From contig OX439048.1 of NCBI GenBank assembly GCA_949317995.1, positions 65,973,375 to 66,037,374 of the forward strand: a stretch of DNA of 64,000 bases. Reading direction: 5' to 3'. Below are positions 11,131-22,984 of this stretch, piece by piece (the stretch's first letter is position 1; each line of letters starts with the position of its first letter). The notes beneath the pieces are model-generated. The model was given only the letters and a program-made list of their open reading frames with translations. It was not told the DNA's origin and did no database searches. The position numbers and the translations under genes are program-made. The DNA comes from Acholoe squamosa. Its lineage: Eukaryota; Annelida; Polychaeta; Phyllodocida; Polynoidae.

Positions 11131-12727
11131 TGCATTTAGGTACTCTTACATCTGAGGGTCAAGATGAAACAAAATAAAGTTAACTCTAAGCCTAAGATAA
11201 TTACTTCATTAGGTTCTCTTTGCAGGGTAGGGGGTCAGATGATAGGTTAGGTGTATCAAGTATTCCCCCCAATGAAAGGTACTCATCCTCCCCGTCCTTA
11301 CATGTACTGTTGAATTTTTTTTAAGAGCATATGCAAACCTATATTAGAACACACCTGAACACAACAACTTTGCTTTTAGGCCGAGGGGCAGTTCTTAGAA
11401 ATGATACAGGACATCGGTAGCCTTTAATACTCTCACCTCTATCTCTTTCAAAACGACATAGGGAAGGCCCTAGGCCAGGCCCTAGACATCATTTATTCAT
11501 TATAGAGGCATAGGCTACCACTCTGTAAGCAGAGAATGCATTCAGGGTTGGAAGGGCGTGAGAACGTACGGAAGGAAGCGGGAGAGGAGGGACCACCTGG
11601 ACACAGCAGGAGGCTGTTGCGAAAAGATTGAGTTGTTGCTTCCAGGTTAGGTGCCTCACTTCTCACGTCCCTCCTCTACTTAACCACTCAGTATCACTTC
11701 CAACACCATAGTCCAGAAGTAGTCACTTTCCCATAAATCAAACTGTGTTTCGAAAAGTGGTCACACCTGAGTGCTTCCCATACTGCCCACATCTACATAC
11801 TTATGCGACAGAGTGTAGGAAGCAACTTCCAGTTGAGGGGTTGTTCGTAACCACTTCTGGACCACTTCTGGACGAATTCTGTTGGGAAGTGTTATTTGGC
11901 AATGCAATAGAGAAGAAACTACCAGAGATGAGTGCCTTCCGTTTTTGGAAGTACACCTCTGACAGAAGTGGCTTCCAATGGTTTAGCAACAGCCACCAGG
12001 CCTCTCTGACACAGGTATACACACTCAATATACCAGAGAGTAGGGTTAATACCCTAGGCACCAACAGGGTCAGACATGCCTTCTACATCTAAGACTACAT
12101 ACATTTACTAAGGCTACAATGCTCTACTCAGTGTAACAACAGTAAACATGTCCCTCACGTCCTAAGCTGATATGACCTTTGTGTCTTTGAGCTGGATAAA
12201 GGGTTCCCAATGAGACGGTGACAGCTGTGGTATAAAAGGGGCAATGCAGAAACAAGACTGGATAATTCTAAGACACTTGACTTCACCCCCTGACTGACCT
12301 TTATGGATAAACATCCCTTGAATTATTTCATATATCCCTTAGGCCGAAAAAAAGGTTGGTTTCAGGTCACTCGACCTACCTCAGCCAAACAGGGCCAACC
12401 TCAACATTTCAGTAGAAATTTTTAATATTTCTTTTTCAAAAGTTTTCATATTTTTCATAATTGTTCACATCAATTTCATTTTTTTAATAAATTTAATTTC
12501 ACTTGCATCCATGTAAAGAATCCAAGATTTTTACTTAGACTTTCTACATTTTTGCTAGCATAATCGCTAAAAAGTATTATCTGTGATGGTTAATAATGAG
12601 AACAACTCAATAATTTGGCCAACATGTTGCTCAGTGAAACAAAAGACTAGAAAAAAATCCAACCTACTCAAGTTTTGGACAATGTTACCAGAAACTTACA
12701 ATATATCTTTTGGCTAATACCACACAA
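11131..12727. other. Unique sequence, no gene recognised
   Basis: The longest frame is 115 codons (11,745-12,092, plus), overlapped by an 87-codon minus-strand frame. Neither resembles a family I know, and I see no splice context. A good TATA-like box, GTATAAAAGGGGC, sits near 12,230-12,242, but no downstream exon is apparent. From 12,410 to 12,560 the sequence is very AT-rich. A pseudogene or untranslated host exon cannot be excluded. Confidence 0.35.
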
Positions 12728-13091
12728 GGAGGGTGTTGCTCTTATATAGTAAAAGGAAGAGCTGGCTAAAAATGCCCTCGTTTCCAGTCCTTCCTTTTCT
12801 TGTAGCTATAACGTGTCCCTTTTGTTGCTCACAAGTGGACATTCAAGTACAGTGCTAAGGAAGGGGGATTAGAGTAGGTACCTAGTTGGGAGAATTCAGT
12901 CAGTATAATATTCTATAGAGTGTGTGACATGAGTAGGTACCTGATAGTGCAGCTCTCTCTGTTTTAAACAAGGCAGGTGACTTTTCAGACTAATGTGGTG
13001 AGTGCAAGTTGAATGGTGAAGCAGAGCATGACTTCTTTTGAAAAGAGGGCACCTACTGGCAGCTCTTTTTACCATAGGAGCAACACGCTCA
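12728..13091 (+). mobile_element. MITE family A, copy 2
   Basis: Full-length relative of 429-791. It starts GGAGGGTGTTGCT and ends GCAACACGCTC, one base off the perfect terminus. The interior aligns throughout (AAAGGAAGAGCTGGCTAAAA, GAGTAGGTACCTAGTTGGGA, CAGCTCTCTCTGTTTTAAAC). It is roughly 90 percent identical by eye to copy 1. Confidence 0.8.
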
Positions 13092-13992
13092 AGGATTAAT
13101 ATTGGCAGAGTAGGGAAGGCAGTCAATATGATAAATTCTAATCTTTTTTATTAGTTCTTTCCTGAGATTAATAATTTTGATGTATCTGCCAGAATCAATG
13201 TGGGCCTACAGAATGTTAACATCCCTAAGACGAAATGGTCTGAATAGGGAAAAGGTTTTTGCATGGGCTGCAATGGCTCCCACTCGGATGATTTCAGGGG
13301 TGCAGTCATGGCCCTTCAACAAGTAACCTCCTGGGACAGCACAGGAGGAGCTTTCATCACCTGGCAGTTAAAAACCCACTGACTACAGAATGACATCCCT
13401 TTTCTGTGGGAATGGGAATTCCCTTAAGAGTGTGCTCACTCTCTTTTTAAAATTGTCATTTGGCGTTTTATGTATTTTCCATTGATATGTTTCAAAGGTT
13501 CACATGCCATAACAAGAAATTATCAGACAGCATGCATTTATTGAGCACCAAATTTATAGATTAGGTTTTTTGACAAGCCTGCCTATTTTGAGCTAACAGA
13601 ATAGGATCGGGCTTAGAGGGAAACAATCTGGGAGAGGTCGTTAAGAAAAACAAATCCTTTTTTTTTAGGTTATAAGAAGAGGGATGAGTACCTTTTTTTG
13701 TGGGAGAAAAGTCAATAGACCTGACCCGATCAACTGTTCTCCACACTCCCTACAAAGGAAACATCCTAGAATAATCATCCTAGACTTCCAGTGTGCCTTA
13801 TTTTGTTTCAAACTATGGTCTTAGATGTTGGAGGATCTTAATGTAGGTTTGTGTGTTCTCTTTACCTCATGACATTTTACAAACATGCCTCAGGAATTCA
13901 TGTTTTAGGCTACTATCACTAAACGTATACAGCCACTACGATTTGATAACCTAAAATCAAGTGCCAGTGACCATAGGTACTGCCCTACGAAC
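13092..13992 (+). repeat. Long-repeat piece leading into the 66-bp array
   Basis: Positions 13,750-13,865 align with 51,745-51,865: CCCTACAAAGGAA against CCACTACAGAGGAA, then CCTAGACTTCCAG against CCTAGACTTCAG, then TTTTGTTTCA and TGTGTTCTCTTTAC against TGTGTTCCCTTTAC. In copy gamma this stretch is followed about 100 bp later by the single-copy relative of the 66-bp unit. The remainder (13,092-13,740) shows no feature, and a 61-codon minus-strand frame there is unsupported. Confidence 0.5.
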
Positions 13993-16145
13993 AACACTTG
14001 TGTAGCAATCACAGAGAGTTTGGTAGGGCAGTCATAGTGCTGCAGGTACTATATGGCCAGTACTTGTGTAGCAATCACAGAGAGTTTGGTAGGGCAGTCA
14101 TAGTGCTGCAGGTACTATATGACCAGTACTTGTGTAGCAATCACAGAGAGTTTGGTAGGGCAGTCATAGTGCTGCAGGTACTATATGACCAGCACTTGTG
14201 TAGCAATCACAGAGAGTTTGGTAGGGCAGTCATAGTGCTGCAGCTACTATATGACCAGCACTTGTGTAGCAATCACAGAGAGTTTGGTAGGGCAGTCATA
14301 GTGCTGCAGCTACTATATGACCAACACTTGTGTAGCAATCACAGAGAGTTTAGTATGGCAGTCATAGTGCTGCAGCTACTATATGACCAACACTTGTGTA
14401 GCAATCACAGAGAGTTTGGTAGGGCAGTCATAGTGCTGCAGCTACTATATGACCAACACTTGTGTAGTAATCACATTGAGTTTGGTAGGGCAGTCATAGT
14501 GCTGTAGCTTGTGAAGCAATCACAGAGAGTTTGGTAGGGCAGTCATAGTGCTGTAGCTTGTGTAGCAATCACAGAGAGTTTGGTAGGGCAGTCATAGTGC
14601 TGCCGCTACTATACGTCCAGCACTTGTGTAGCAATCACAGAGAGTTTGGTAGGGCAGTCATAGTGCTGCAGCTACTATATGACCAGCACTTGTGTAGCAA
14701 TCACAGAGAGTTTGGTAGGGCAGTCATAGTGCTGCAGCTACTATATGACCAACACTTGTGTAGCAATCACAGAGAGTTTGGTAGGGCAGTCATAGTGCTG
14801 CAGCTACTATATGACCAGCACTTGTGTAGCAATCACAGAGAGTTTGGTAGGGCAGTCATTGTGCTGCAGCTACTATATGACCAGCACTTGTGTAGCAATC
14901 ACACAGAGTTTAGTAGGGCAGTCATAGTGCTGCAGCTACTATACAACCAGCACTTGTGTAGCAATCACAGAGAGTTTGGAAGGGCAGTCATAGTGCTGTA
15001 GCTACTATACAACCAACACTTGTGTAGCAATCACACAGAGTTTGGTAGGGCAGTCATAGTGCTGCAGCTACTATATGACCATCACTTGTGTAGCAATCAC
15101 ACAGAGTTTGGTAGGGCAGTCATAGTGCTGCAGGCACTATATGACCAGCACTTGTATAGCAATCACAGAGAGTTTGGTAGGGCAGTCATAGTGCTGCAGC
15201 TACTGTACAACCAGCACTTGTGTAGCAATCACAGAGAGTTTGGTAGGGCAGTCATAGTGCTGCAGCTACTATATGACCAGCACTTGTGTAGCAATCACAG
15301 AGAGTTTGGTATGGCAGTCATAGTGCTGCAGCTACTATATGACCAGCACTTGTGTAGCAATCACACAGAGTTTGGTAGGGCAGTCATAGTGCTGCAGCTA
15401 CTGTACAACCAGCACTTGTGTAGCAATCACACAGAGTTTGGTAGGGCAGTCATAGTGCTGCAGGCACTACATGACCAATACTTGTGTAGCAATCACACAG
15501 AGTTTGGTAGGTCAGTCATAGTGCTGCAGCTACTATATGACCATCACTTGTGTAGCAATCACAGAGAGTTTGGTAGGGCAGTCATAGTGTTGCAGCTGCT
15601 TTATGACCATCAATTGTGTAGCAATCACAGAGAGTTTGGTAGGGCAGTCATTGTGCTGCAGCTACTATATGACCATCACTTGTGTACCAATCACACAGAG
15701 TTTGATAGGGCAGTCATAGTGCTGCAGGCACTATATGACCAGCACTTGTGTAGCAATCACAGAGAGTTTGGTAGGGCAGTCATAGTGCTGCAGCTACTAT
15801 ACAACCAGCACTCGTGTAGCAATCACAGAGAGTTTGGTAGGGCAGTCATAGTGCTGCAGCTACTTTATGACCAGCACCGGTGTAGCAATCACAGAGAGTT
15901 TGGTATGGCAGTCATAGTTCTGCAGCTACTGGACCATCACACAGAGTTTGGTAGGGCAGTCATAGTTCTGCAGCTACTGGACCATCACAGAGAGTTTGGT
16001 AGGGCAGTCATAGTTCTGCAGCTACTGGACCATCACAGAGAGTTTGGTAGGGCAGTCATAGTGCTGCCGCTACTATATGACCAATCCTGTTTGGCTGTAT
16101 TGTCACTAAAATACGGGTTCCCACTGTGACTTCAAGGTGAGCAAT
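13993..16145 (+). repeat. 66-bp minisatellite, sub-array 1 with right flank
   Basis: About 31 head-to-tail units of 66 bp. The consensus contains TGTGTAGCAATCACAGAGAG, TTTGGTAGGGCAGTCATAGT, GCTGCAGCTACTATATGACC and AGCACT. Variants alternate AGAGAG/ACAGAG and TATGACC/TACAACC. Two shortened units of about 48 bp lie at 14,500-14,600, and three more close the array after 15,920. The array runs into a unique tail (GTCACTAAAATACGGGTTCC) at 16,085-16,145. Because 66 is divisible by three, one frame stays open for 169, 147 and 369 codons, encoding a 22-residue repeat beginning CSNHREFGRAVIVL. The in-frame stops between them and the origin from repeat DNA argue against a gene. Confidence 0.95.
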
Positions 16146-18880
16146 CATAGCTACTGGACCATCACAGAGAGTTTGGTAGGGCAGTCATATTGCTGCAGCT
16201 ACTATATGACCAGCACTTGTGTAGCAATCACAGAGAGTTTGGTAGGGCAGTCATATTGCTGCAACTACTTTATGACCAGCACTTGTGTAGCAATCACAGA
16301 GAGTCTGGTACGGCAGTCATAGTGCTGCAGCTACTGTACAACAGTATGACCAGCACTTGTGTAGCAATCACAGAGAGTTTGGTAGGGCAGTCATAGTGCT
16401 GCAGCTACTATATGACCAGCACTTGTGTAGCAATCACAGAGAGTTTGGTAGGGCAGTCATTGTCCTGCAGCTACTATACAACCAGTACTTGTGTAGCAAT
16501 CACAGAGAGTTTGGTAGGGCAGTCATAGTGCTGCAGCTACTATATGACCAGCACTTGTGTAGCAATCACACAGAGTTTGGTAGGGCAGTCATAGTGCTGC
16601 AGCTACTATACAACCAGCACTTGTGTAGCAATCACAGAGAGTTTGGTAGGGCACACATAGTGCTGCAGCTACTATACAACCAGTACTTGTGTAGCAATCA
16701 CAGAGAGTTTGGTAGGGCAGTCATAGTGCTGCAGCTACTATATGACCAGCACTTATGTAGCAATCACAGAGAGTTTGGTAGGGCAGTCATAGTGCTGCAG
16801 CTACTATATGACCAGCACTTATGTAGCAATCAGAGAGAGTTTGGTAGGGCAGTCATAGTGCTGCAGCTACTATACAACCAGCACTTGTGTAGCAATCACA
16901 GAGAGTTTGGTAGGGCAGTCATAGTGCTGCAGCTACTATACAACCAACACTTGTGTAGCAATCACAGAGAGTCTGGTACGGCAGTCATAGTGCTGCAGGC
17001 ACCATACAATCAGCACTTGTGTAGTAATCACAGAGAGTTTGGTATGGCAGTCATTGTGCTGCAGCTACTATACAACCAGCACTTGTGTAGCAATCACAGA
17101 GAGTTTGGGAGGGCAGTCATAGTGCTGCAGCTACTATATGACCAGCACTTGTGTAGCAATCACAGAGAGTTTGGTAGGGCAGTCATAGTGCTGCAGCTAC
17201 TGTACAACCAGCACTTTTGTAGCAATCACAGAGTGTTTCGTAGGGCAGTCATAGTGCTGCAGCTACTATATGACCAGCACTTGTGTAGCAATCACAGAGA
17301 GTTTGGTAGGGCAGTCATAGTGCTGCAGCTACTATATGACCAGCACTTGTGTAGCAATCACACAGAGTTTGGTAGGGCAGTCATAGTGCTGCAGCTACTG
17401 TACAACCAGCACTTGTGTAGCAATCACACAGAGTTTGGTAGGGCAGTCATAGTGCTGCAGGCACTATATGACCAGCACTTGTGTAGCAATCACACAGAGT
17501 TTGGTAGGGCAGTCATAGTGCTGCAGCTACTATATGACCATCACTTGTGTAGCAATCACACAGAGTTTGGTAGGGCAGTCATAGTACTGCAGCTGCTTTA
17601 TGACCATCACTTGTGTAGCAATCACAGAGAGTTTGGTAGGGCAGTCATAGTGCTGCAGCTACTATATGACCAGCACTTGTGTAGCAATAACACAGAGTTT
17701 GGTAGGTCAGTCATAGTGCTGCAGCTACTATATGACCATCACTTGTGTAGCAATCACACAGAGTTTGGTAGGTCAGTCATAGTGCTGCAGCTACTATATG
17801 ACCAGCACTTGTGTAGCAATCACACAGAGTTTGGTAGGGCAGTCATAGTGCTGCAGCTACTATATGACCAGCACTTCTGTAGCAATCACAGAGAGTTTGG
17901 TAGGGCAGTCATAGTGCTGCAGCTACTATATGACCAGCACTTGTGTAGCAATCACAGAGAGTTTGGTAGGGCAGTCATAGTGCTGCAGCTACTATATGAC
18001 CAGCACTTGTGTAGCAATCACACAGAGTTTGGTAGGGCAGTCATAGTGCTGCAGCTACTATACAACCAGCACTTGTGGAGCAATCACAGAGAGTTTGGTA
18101 TGGCAGTCATAGTGCTGCAGCTACTATATGACCAGCACTTGTGTAGCAATCACACAGAGTTTGGTAGGGCAGTCATAGTGCTGCAGCTACTGTACAACCA
18201 GCACTTGTGTAGCAATCACACAGAGTTTGGTAGGGCAGTCATAGTGCTGCAGGCACTATATGACCAGCACTTGTGTAGCAATCACAGAGAGTTTGGTATG
18301 GCAGTCATAGTTCTGCAGCTACTGGACCATCACAGAGAGTTTGGTAGGGCAGTCATAGTTCTGCAGCTACTGGACCATCACAGAGAGTTTGGTAGGGCAG
18401 TCATAGTACTGCAGCTACTGGACCATCACAGAGAGTTTGGTAGGGCAGTCATAGTTCTGCAGCTACTGGACCATCACAGAGAGTTTGGTAGGGCAGTCAT
18501 AGTACTGCCGCTACTTGACCATCACAGAGAGTTTGGTAGGGCAGTCATAGTTCTGCAGCTACTGGACCATCACAGAGAGTTTGGTAGGGCAGTCATAGTA
18601 CTGCCGCTACTGGACCATCACAGAGAGTTTGGTAGGGCAGTCATTGTACTGCCGCTACTGGACCATCACAGAGAGTTTGGTAGGGCAGTCATAGTTCTGC
18701 AGCTACTGGACCATCACAGAGAGTTTGGTAGGGCAGTCATAGTACTGCCGCTACTGGACCATCACAGAGAGTTTGGTATGGCAGTCATAATACTGCCGCT
18801 ACTCTATGGCCAATCCTGTTGAGCTGTATTGTCACTAAAATACGGGTTCCCACTGCGACTTCAAGGTGAGCAGTCATAGC
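16146..18880 (+). repeat. 66-bp minisatellite, sub-array 2 with duplicated flank
   Basis: About 42 units of the same minisatellite. The last eleven or so (after 18,300) are the 48-bp form, joined through GGACCATCACAGAGAG. The right tail at 18,806-18,880 is nearly identical to the tail of sub-array 1, so an array-plus-flank segment of about 2.7 kb was duplicated in tandem. An open frame of 821 codons spans 16,357-18,822 on the plus strand. It has no signal peptide, domain or non-repeat sequence apart from a few terminal residues. Confidence 0.95.
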
Positions 18881-21800
18881 CTGTTAAGAAATGGCTTCCA
18901 GCAGTTGATCTGCTCCTTGCACTATTCACTTAAACTTTGCCCTAAGCTCCTAACCTTCTACAACTTTCCCCAGCATCCTTGCTACCTGACACTTTCTGGG
19001 TAAAGTCCCCATACAGATATCTATGAACTCCCAGGATGCACCACCACTTCCTGCTGTGTTTGACTTCCTGTCAGCCATACCCCCTGGTGGCTGCAGGAGG
19101 AGCCTCTTAGTGTTGAGATATATTTGGGATGTTTGACGATGATATAGATCTATTTACCCAAAGTAGTGCATGATTAGGTGCTTGGGACACCTCACATGGC
19201 ACTGACGGAGTTTGCTTAGTATGTTGGTAAGGAGATAGACTTAAGGTTTACGGCACGGGCAAAGACTGAGTTGATGTGGTAAGGGCCTGATGTTAGTCTA
19301 AGTATATATAAGGGTACAGCACTCTTAGACGCCTCTCTGCTGCGAGCCACTGTAAGTATACCTGTCACATTGCCTACTGACAGGCATAACAGGTATACTT
19401 ACAGTGGCTCACAGCAGAGAGGCGTCTAAGAGTGCCGTACCCTTATATATACTTAGACTAACATCAGGGCCTAAGCACATCAACTCAGTCTTTGCCTGTG
19501 ATTTACGGTGTGCACAGCCACCTTCCCACATCTCCCACAGGAATTATTTAGGGAACAGAAGAAAATAAGACACCAGTAGCAGGTCTGGTTCCAAGATATG
19601 CTCCAGCAGTTTCTGTTACCCTCAATTAATGTTGTTACTGTAATTCATTTAATCAACCTGCTTAAATTTTACTCCAAAGTTTGCTCATGATCTATGGTTA
19701 AAACTGATAACATTTATTTTATATATTTAACTGGTTCAATGAATTTTATCTATCACCAAATGAGATAAATCCACAGTCATACACAAGAGATGTATCTTAG
19801 TTGGCAATGCTTAGTTTGAAATTAATTGAATGTGACTGTCTGCTTGTTTTTGACAACTTTGCCTAAGTACCCTGTGGTAGGTTGTAATGAAGATGGCCCA
19901 TTTTTACTGTTAGGATGGCACAGCAGAGCTGAAGGTATAGGTTACTGTTTGGGAGTTTGTGTATAGGCTTCTATATACTTATAGTATTGGAGACTTTCCA
20001 TCCAATATCTTCATACAGATATAATACATTGTTGTGTGTACCTACATATAGGTTTACCTATATGTGGATCCTGGGTTCCATCCAGCCTCTGTTTGACTGT
20101 ATGCAGCGTCCCATTTTGTATTACAGGGTTCCTGCAGTCCATGTTTACCCCTTTGTTGTCACGGTGACTCGTCAGTTGGAGTATCAGTGTCAGGGATGGG
20201 TGTAGCTTTGTTGTCAAAACTAGGTTGGTTTCTCAGAGGGGTTCCTCTTCAGGCTCTAAAGGCAGCCTTATTCCTAAGTAAAGCAGAGGAGGTGGCTAGG
20301 GTTTCCCGTGTCAGCTGTCAACAGGATGAGGGTGAGCTATACAATACTTTGGCTGAGTTGGAACAAGTTTTGCGACTCATTGTAAGCAGATTTGAATATC
20401 TTTAAAACATTCGACTCCACATTCATGCTTTGCCCCTGCCAGTAGCAATGTACTGGTGGATCTCCCCCTGGGAACTTCCTCTTTTGGTACTAAAAGCCGC
20501 TTATTAATAAGTAATGGGGCCAAGTTATGCAGGGTGGGTGGCATGAGTTCCCTGAGTACTGAGACATCAGGATGAGGGGGATACAAAAGCAGAGCCAGGG
20601 TTAGAGAATAACTGTGCTGAGTTTTTGAGATTCATTGCCAGCAGATTTGAATACCTTTGATAAATTCAACTTAATATTCTCGTTGCCCTTGCCAGCCACA
20701 TCATGCTTGTGGGCTTACCCTTGTGGACGTTCCCTTGTGGTACTTAAAGCGGCCTTGTCCATATGTAAAGCCAGGTGGGTGGTTGGGATTTCCGTGGACA
20801 CCTTGACAATGGACATGCAGAATATAAAGGAGGAAGCTAGCGCTAGACATTAACCAGTGGACTTGAAAACAAACATCTTTATGTCATTATCTTTTTGTAA
20901 AGCTTCAATGGGTATTACCTAGAAGTAGTTTGATCTTCATAGTCCTCCTAAAGCTGACTAAGGCAATGTAAAAATATAGAGTGCGGTATTTGGTGGTTTT
21001 CTGATAAATCTCTCTTTCATACCTACCATTGGATCAATATTGGAATCCAAATACAGTAGAACAATTTGTCTTTGATGCAACTTAATTTTCTCCCTTTGCC
21101 TTTGTAAGAAGTACCATGTATTGTTATAAGAGTGTCTGTTTGCCCCTTTGCTGTCATGGTAACTCATTGCATGTCGGTTGACCTTGAGGTCAGGGTTAAG
21201 GGTGTTTCCTCTGGGACTTCATGACGACAAGACCAGGGGAATACCAAGGAGGTAGAACAAATGGGTTATTTATTTGGGTCAACCTTTTGCCAAAAGGAAA
21301 TTTTTGTCTTTCCATTTCAACCATCACTCAATATAAGAAAGTATGTGAGTGCCCTTCAAGGTGGTTTAGGGCTGGGGTATAAGTTTTGGGGAGAGGATGA
21401 CCATGGCTTTATCTAGGTTTTTTTTTCTCTGGCTGCACTAAATCATGCATCCTCTGCATTGGTACAGATTTTGGTAAGTTCCCTGGGTGCCACTTTAATG
21501 GACAATGAAGTTGTATATGCATTCTATAATCTATTATGATGCACCATAATGACTGAACAGCACGCGTGGAGGGAAATTTGCCAGTGCTGCATCTACATGC
21601 GTCTGGATGATGCAATAATGCAGTGCTTTTGAATAAAAAATGACACATAATGACAAGGTAGAAGTAAAAGCTACAAAGTTCTATGATACAATACATCAGA
21701 TACGATTTGAAACACTCAGGAATAGTACTAAGCAAGATCAGACACTTTTATTTTCCAAATGTGGACCAGCCAATTGTCCTACCGCTATGGCCTCATCTTG

Positions 21801-22150
21801 TAAAAGAAGATGGCTGCGAGGAATATATATATTATTCTTTTCGGATGCAAAAGGGTGAGTCGATTCTTACAGAAGAGGGGATCATTTGTTATTCCAATTG
21901 AGCTCGCTGGATTAGAGTAAGGCAATTGTGTATAGGTCGATATGTAAATCTTCATGTTGTTTAGCAGTTATTGGCTTGGCCCTGGACCTAAGTACTACCA
22001 ACTACCATCAGTTACCCACAGATAGAGCCCCTTAGTGATTCAGCCCATGGAGAAAAGCTCCAACCACACTACTTGAGGATCACTGACCAGACAAGGATTT
22101 CCCTGCAATTGATTGGAGTGTCAGCTTGCAGATTGTATACTTGTAGCAGT
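18881..22150 (+). repeat. Long repeat copy beta: blocks R5-R4-R3
   Basis: R5 (18,890-19,120) carries CCTTCTACAAC, GAACTCCCAGGATGCACCAC, TTGACTTCCTGTCA and GTGGCTGCAGGAGGA, also present at 29,940-30,040, 55,815-55,890 and, reversed, 10,870-10,965. R4 (19,530-21,430) contains three tandem-like sub-repeats with AAGCAGATTTGAATA and a CCCTTTGTTGTCACGG start. The 21,285-21,420 part matches 47,905-48,030 (TTTTTGTCTTTCCATTTCAA). R3 (21,930-22,150) matches 48,530-48,740 and, reversed, 8,540-8,760. The short frames here (up to 108 codons) are not supported as genes. Confidence 0.75.
19254..19500. mobile_element. Palindromic hAT-like MITE with 8-bp target duplication
   Basis: A 247-bp element whose arms (CACGGGCAAAGACTGAGTTG against the reverse of CAACTCAGTCTTTGCCTGTG) are nearly perfect inverted repeats of about 115 bp around a 16-bp loop. 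Flanks GTTTACGG (19,246-19,253) and ATTTACGG (19,501-19,508) match at 7 of 8 bases, as expected for hAT. Copy alpha lacks it at the matching site (near 10,585). Each arm carries AGTATATATAAGGG and, 46 bp further in, CACTGTAAGTATAC, which resemble a TATA box and a 5-prime splice site facing the centre. Confidence 0.85.
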
Positions 22151-22984
22151 AGACAGTGTGCTTATGTTGCTCCTGACTCATAAATGCCTCAAACATGATA
22201 TCATTCTTTTGTGAGGATCGATTCTGTCTTACACTTTGAAATCATAATTCATATTGTCAGAGCAGGGGGGGGCCAGACCCCTCATAATGTGTCAACCCCC
22301 CCCCCTATAAAATGTACAAGATTCCCACAGCTCAGCACTCAAATTGGACAAGTATGTCATTAAGATACGGAAAATGGCAGATTTGTTTAAAGATAAGCCA
22401 TCAAGGAGTATTCTTTTATATAAATCCAAAACAGTGATGCATTAACACCAATGATAATTTATGGTGGCTGGGGTGGGGCCCCCCAATGAAGATTTGCTTC
22501 CTATGCTTCTGTGTAATAAAAGATTATTTGTCTCAATGAAAGTCACTTATATAATGACTCAGTAATATGATTTCTGATAAGATTGTACGAATTATTCACA
22601 GTATTTATGTTTTTCCTGTACAAAGAGGCATAGAACCGTACATGCCACAATATGTATCAGGCCATAAATATCCTGAAATAAGAGGATTTGTGGTCATGAC
22701 CCATTACTATTGCAAAGGGATGATGCCCAGCATCGTAGACAAATGGTAATAAATGAATCTGTACACTTGAAGGTAGAAGGATTGTTTCCCTAAAAATGAC
22801 CCTATTTGGACCAAAAGCCCATAGGAATTAATGTTAAATAATGGAATTCGCTATAAAATGGGCAATTATTCATATTTATGTTCCCAATTTTTAGAGTAGG
22901 TCCCTCAGTGCACAAGTATTTTGAACACAAAATTTCAAATCCAAGTAGTTACCCCTCGGTGAGCCCTGTCTGACCCCGAGTCGG
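22151..22984. other. Interval between R3 and R2 with a MITE; no gene
   Basis: Apart from the element at 22,263-22,511, nothing is recognised. A 60-codon frame at 22,567-22,749 has no support. The stretch 22,760-22,984 is AT-rich without structure. Confidence 0.4.
22263..22511 (+). mobile_element. hAT-like MITE (CAG..CTG, C-rich ends), copy 3
   Basis: The right end AATGAAGATTTGCTTCCTAT followed by GCTTCTG matches the right end of the element at 25,672-26,194 (CAATGAAGATTTGCTTCCTA, then CGCCTCTG). The left end is decayed (CAGGGGGGGGCCAGACCCC). Both have internal G/C-homopolymer borders and a similar CAAAA..TGATGCAT..CAAT interior. The target duplication is no longer visible, so this is the oldest of the three copies. 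Confidence 0.65.

Noticed and set aside
11745-12092. 115-codon frame as a gene
   Set aside because: No recognisable domain, an overlapping opposite frame of similar length and no splice or promoter context tied to it.
12230-12242. TATA box GTATAAAAGGGGC as a promoter
   Set aside because: A good match in isolation, but no exon, repeat boundary or other promoter motif accompanies it.
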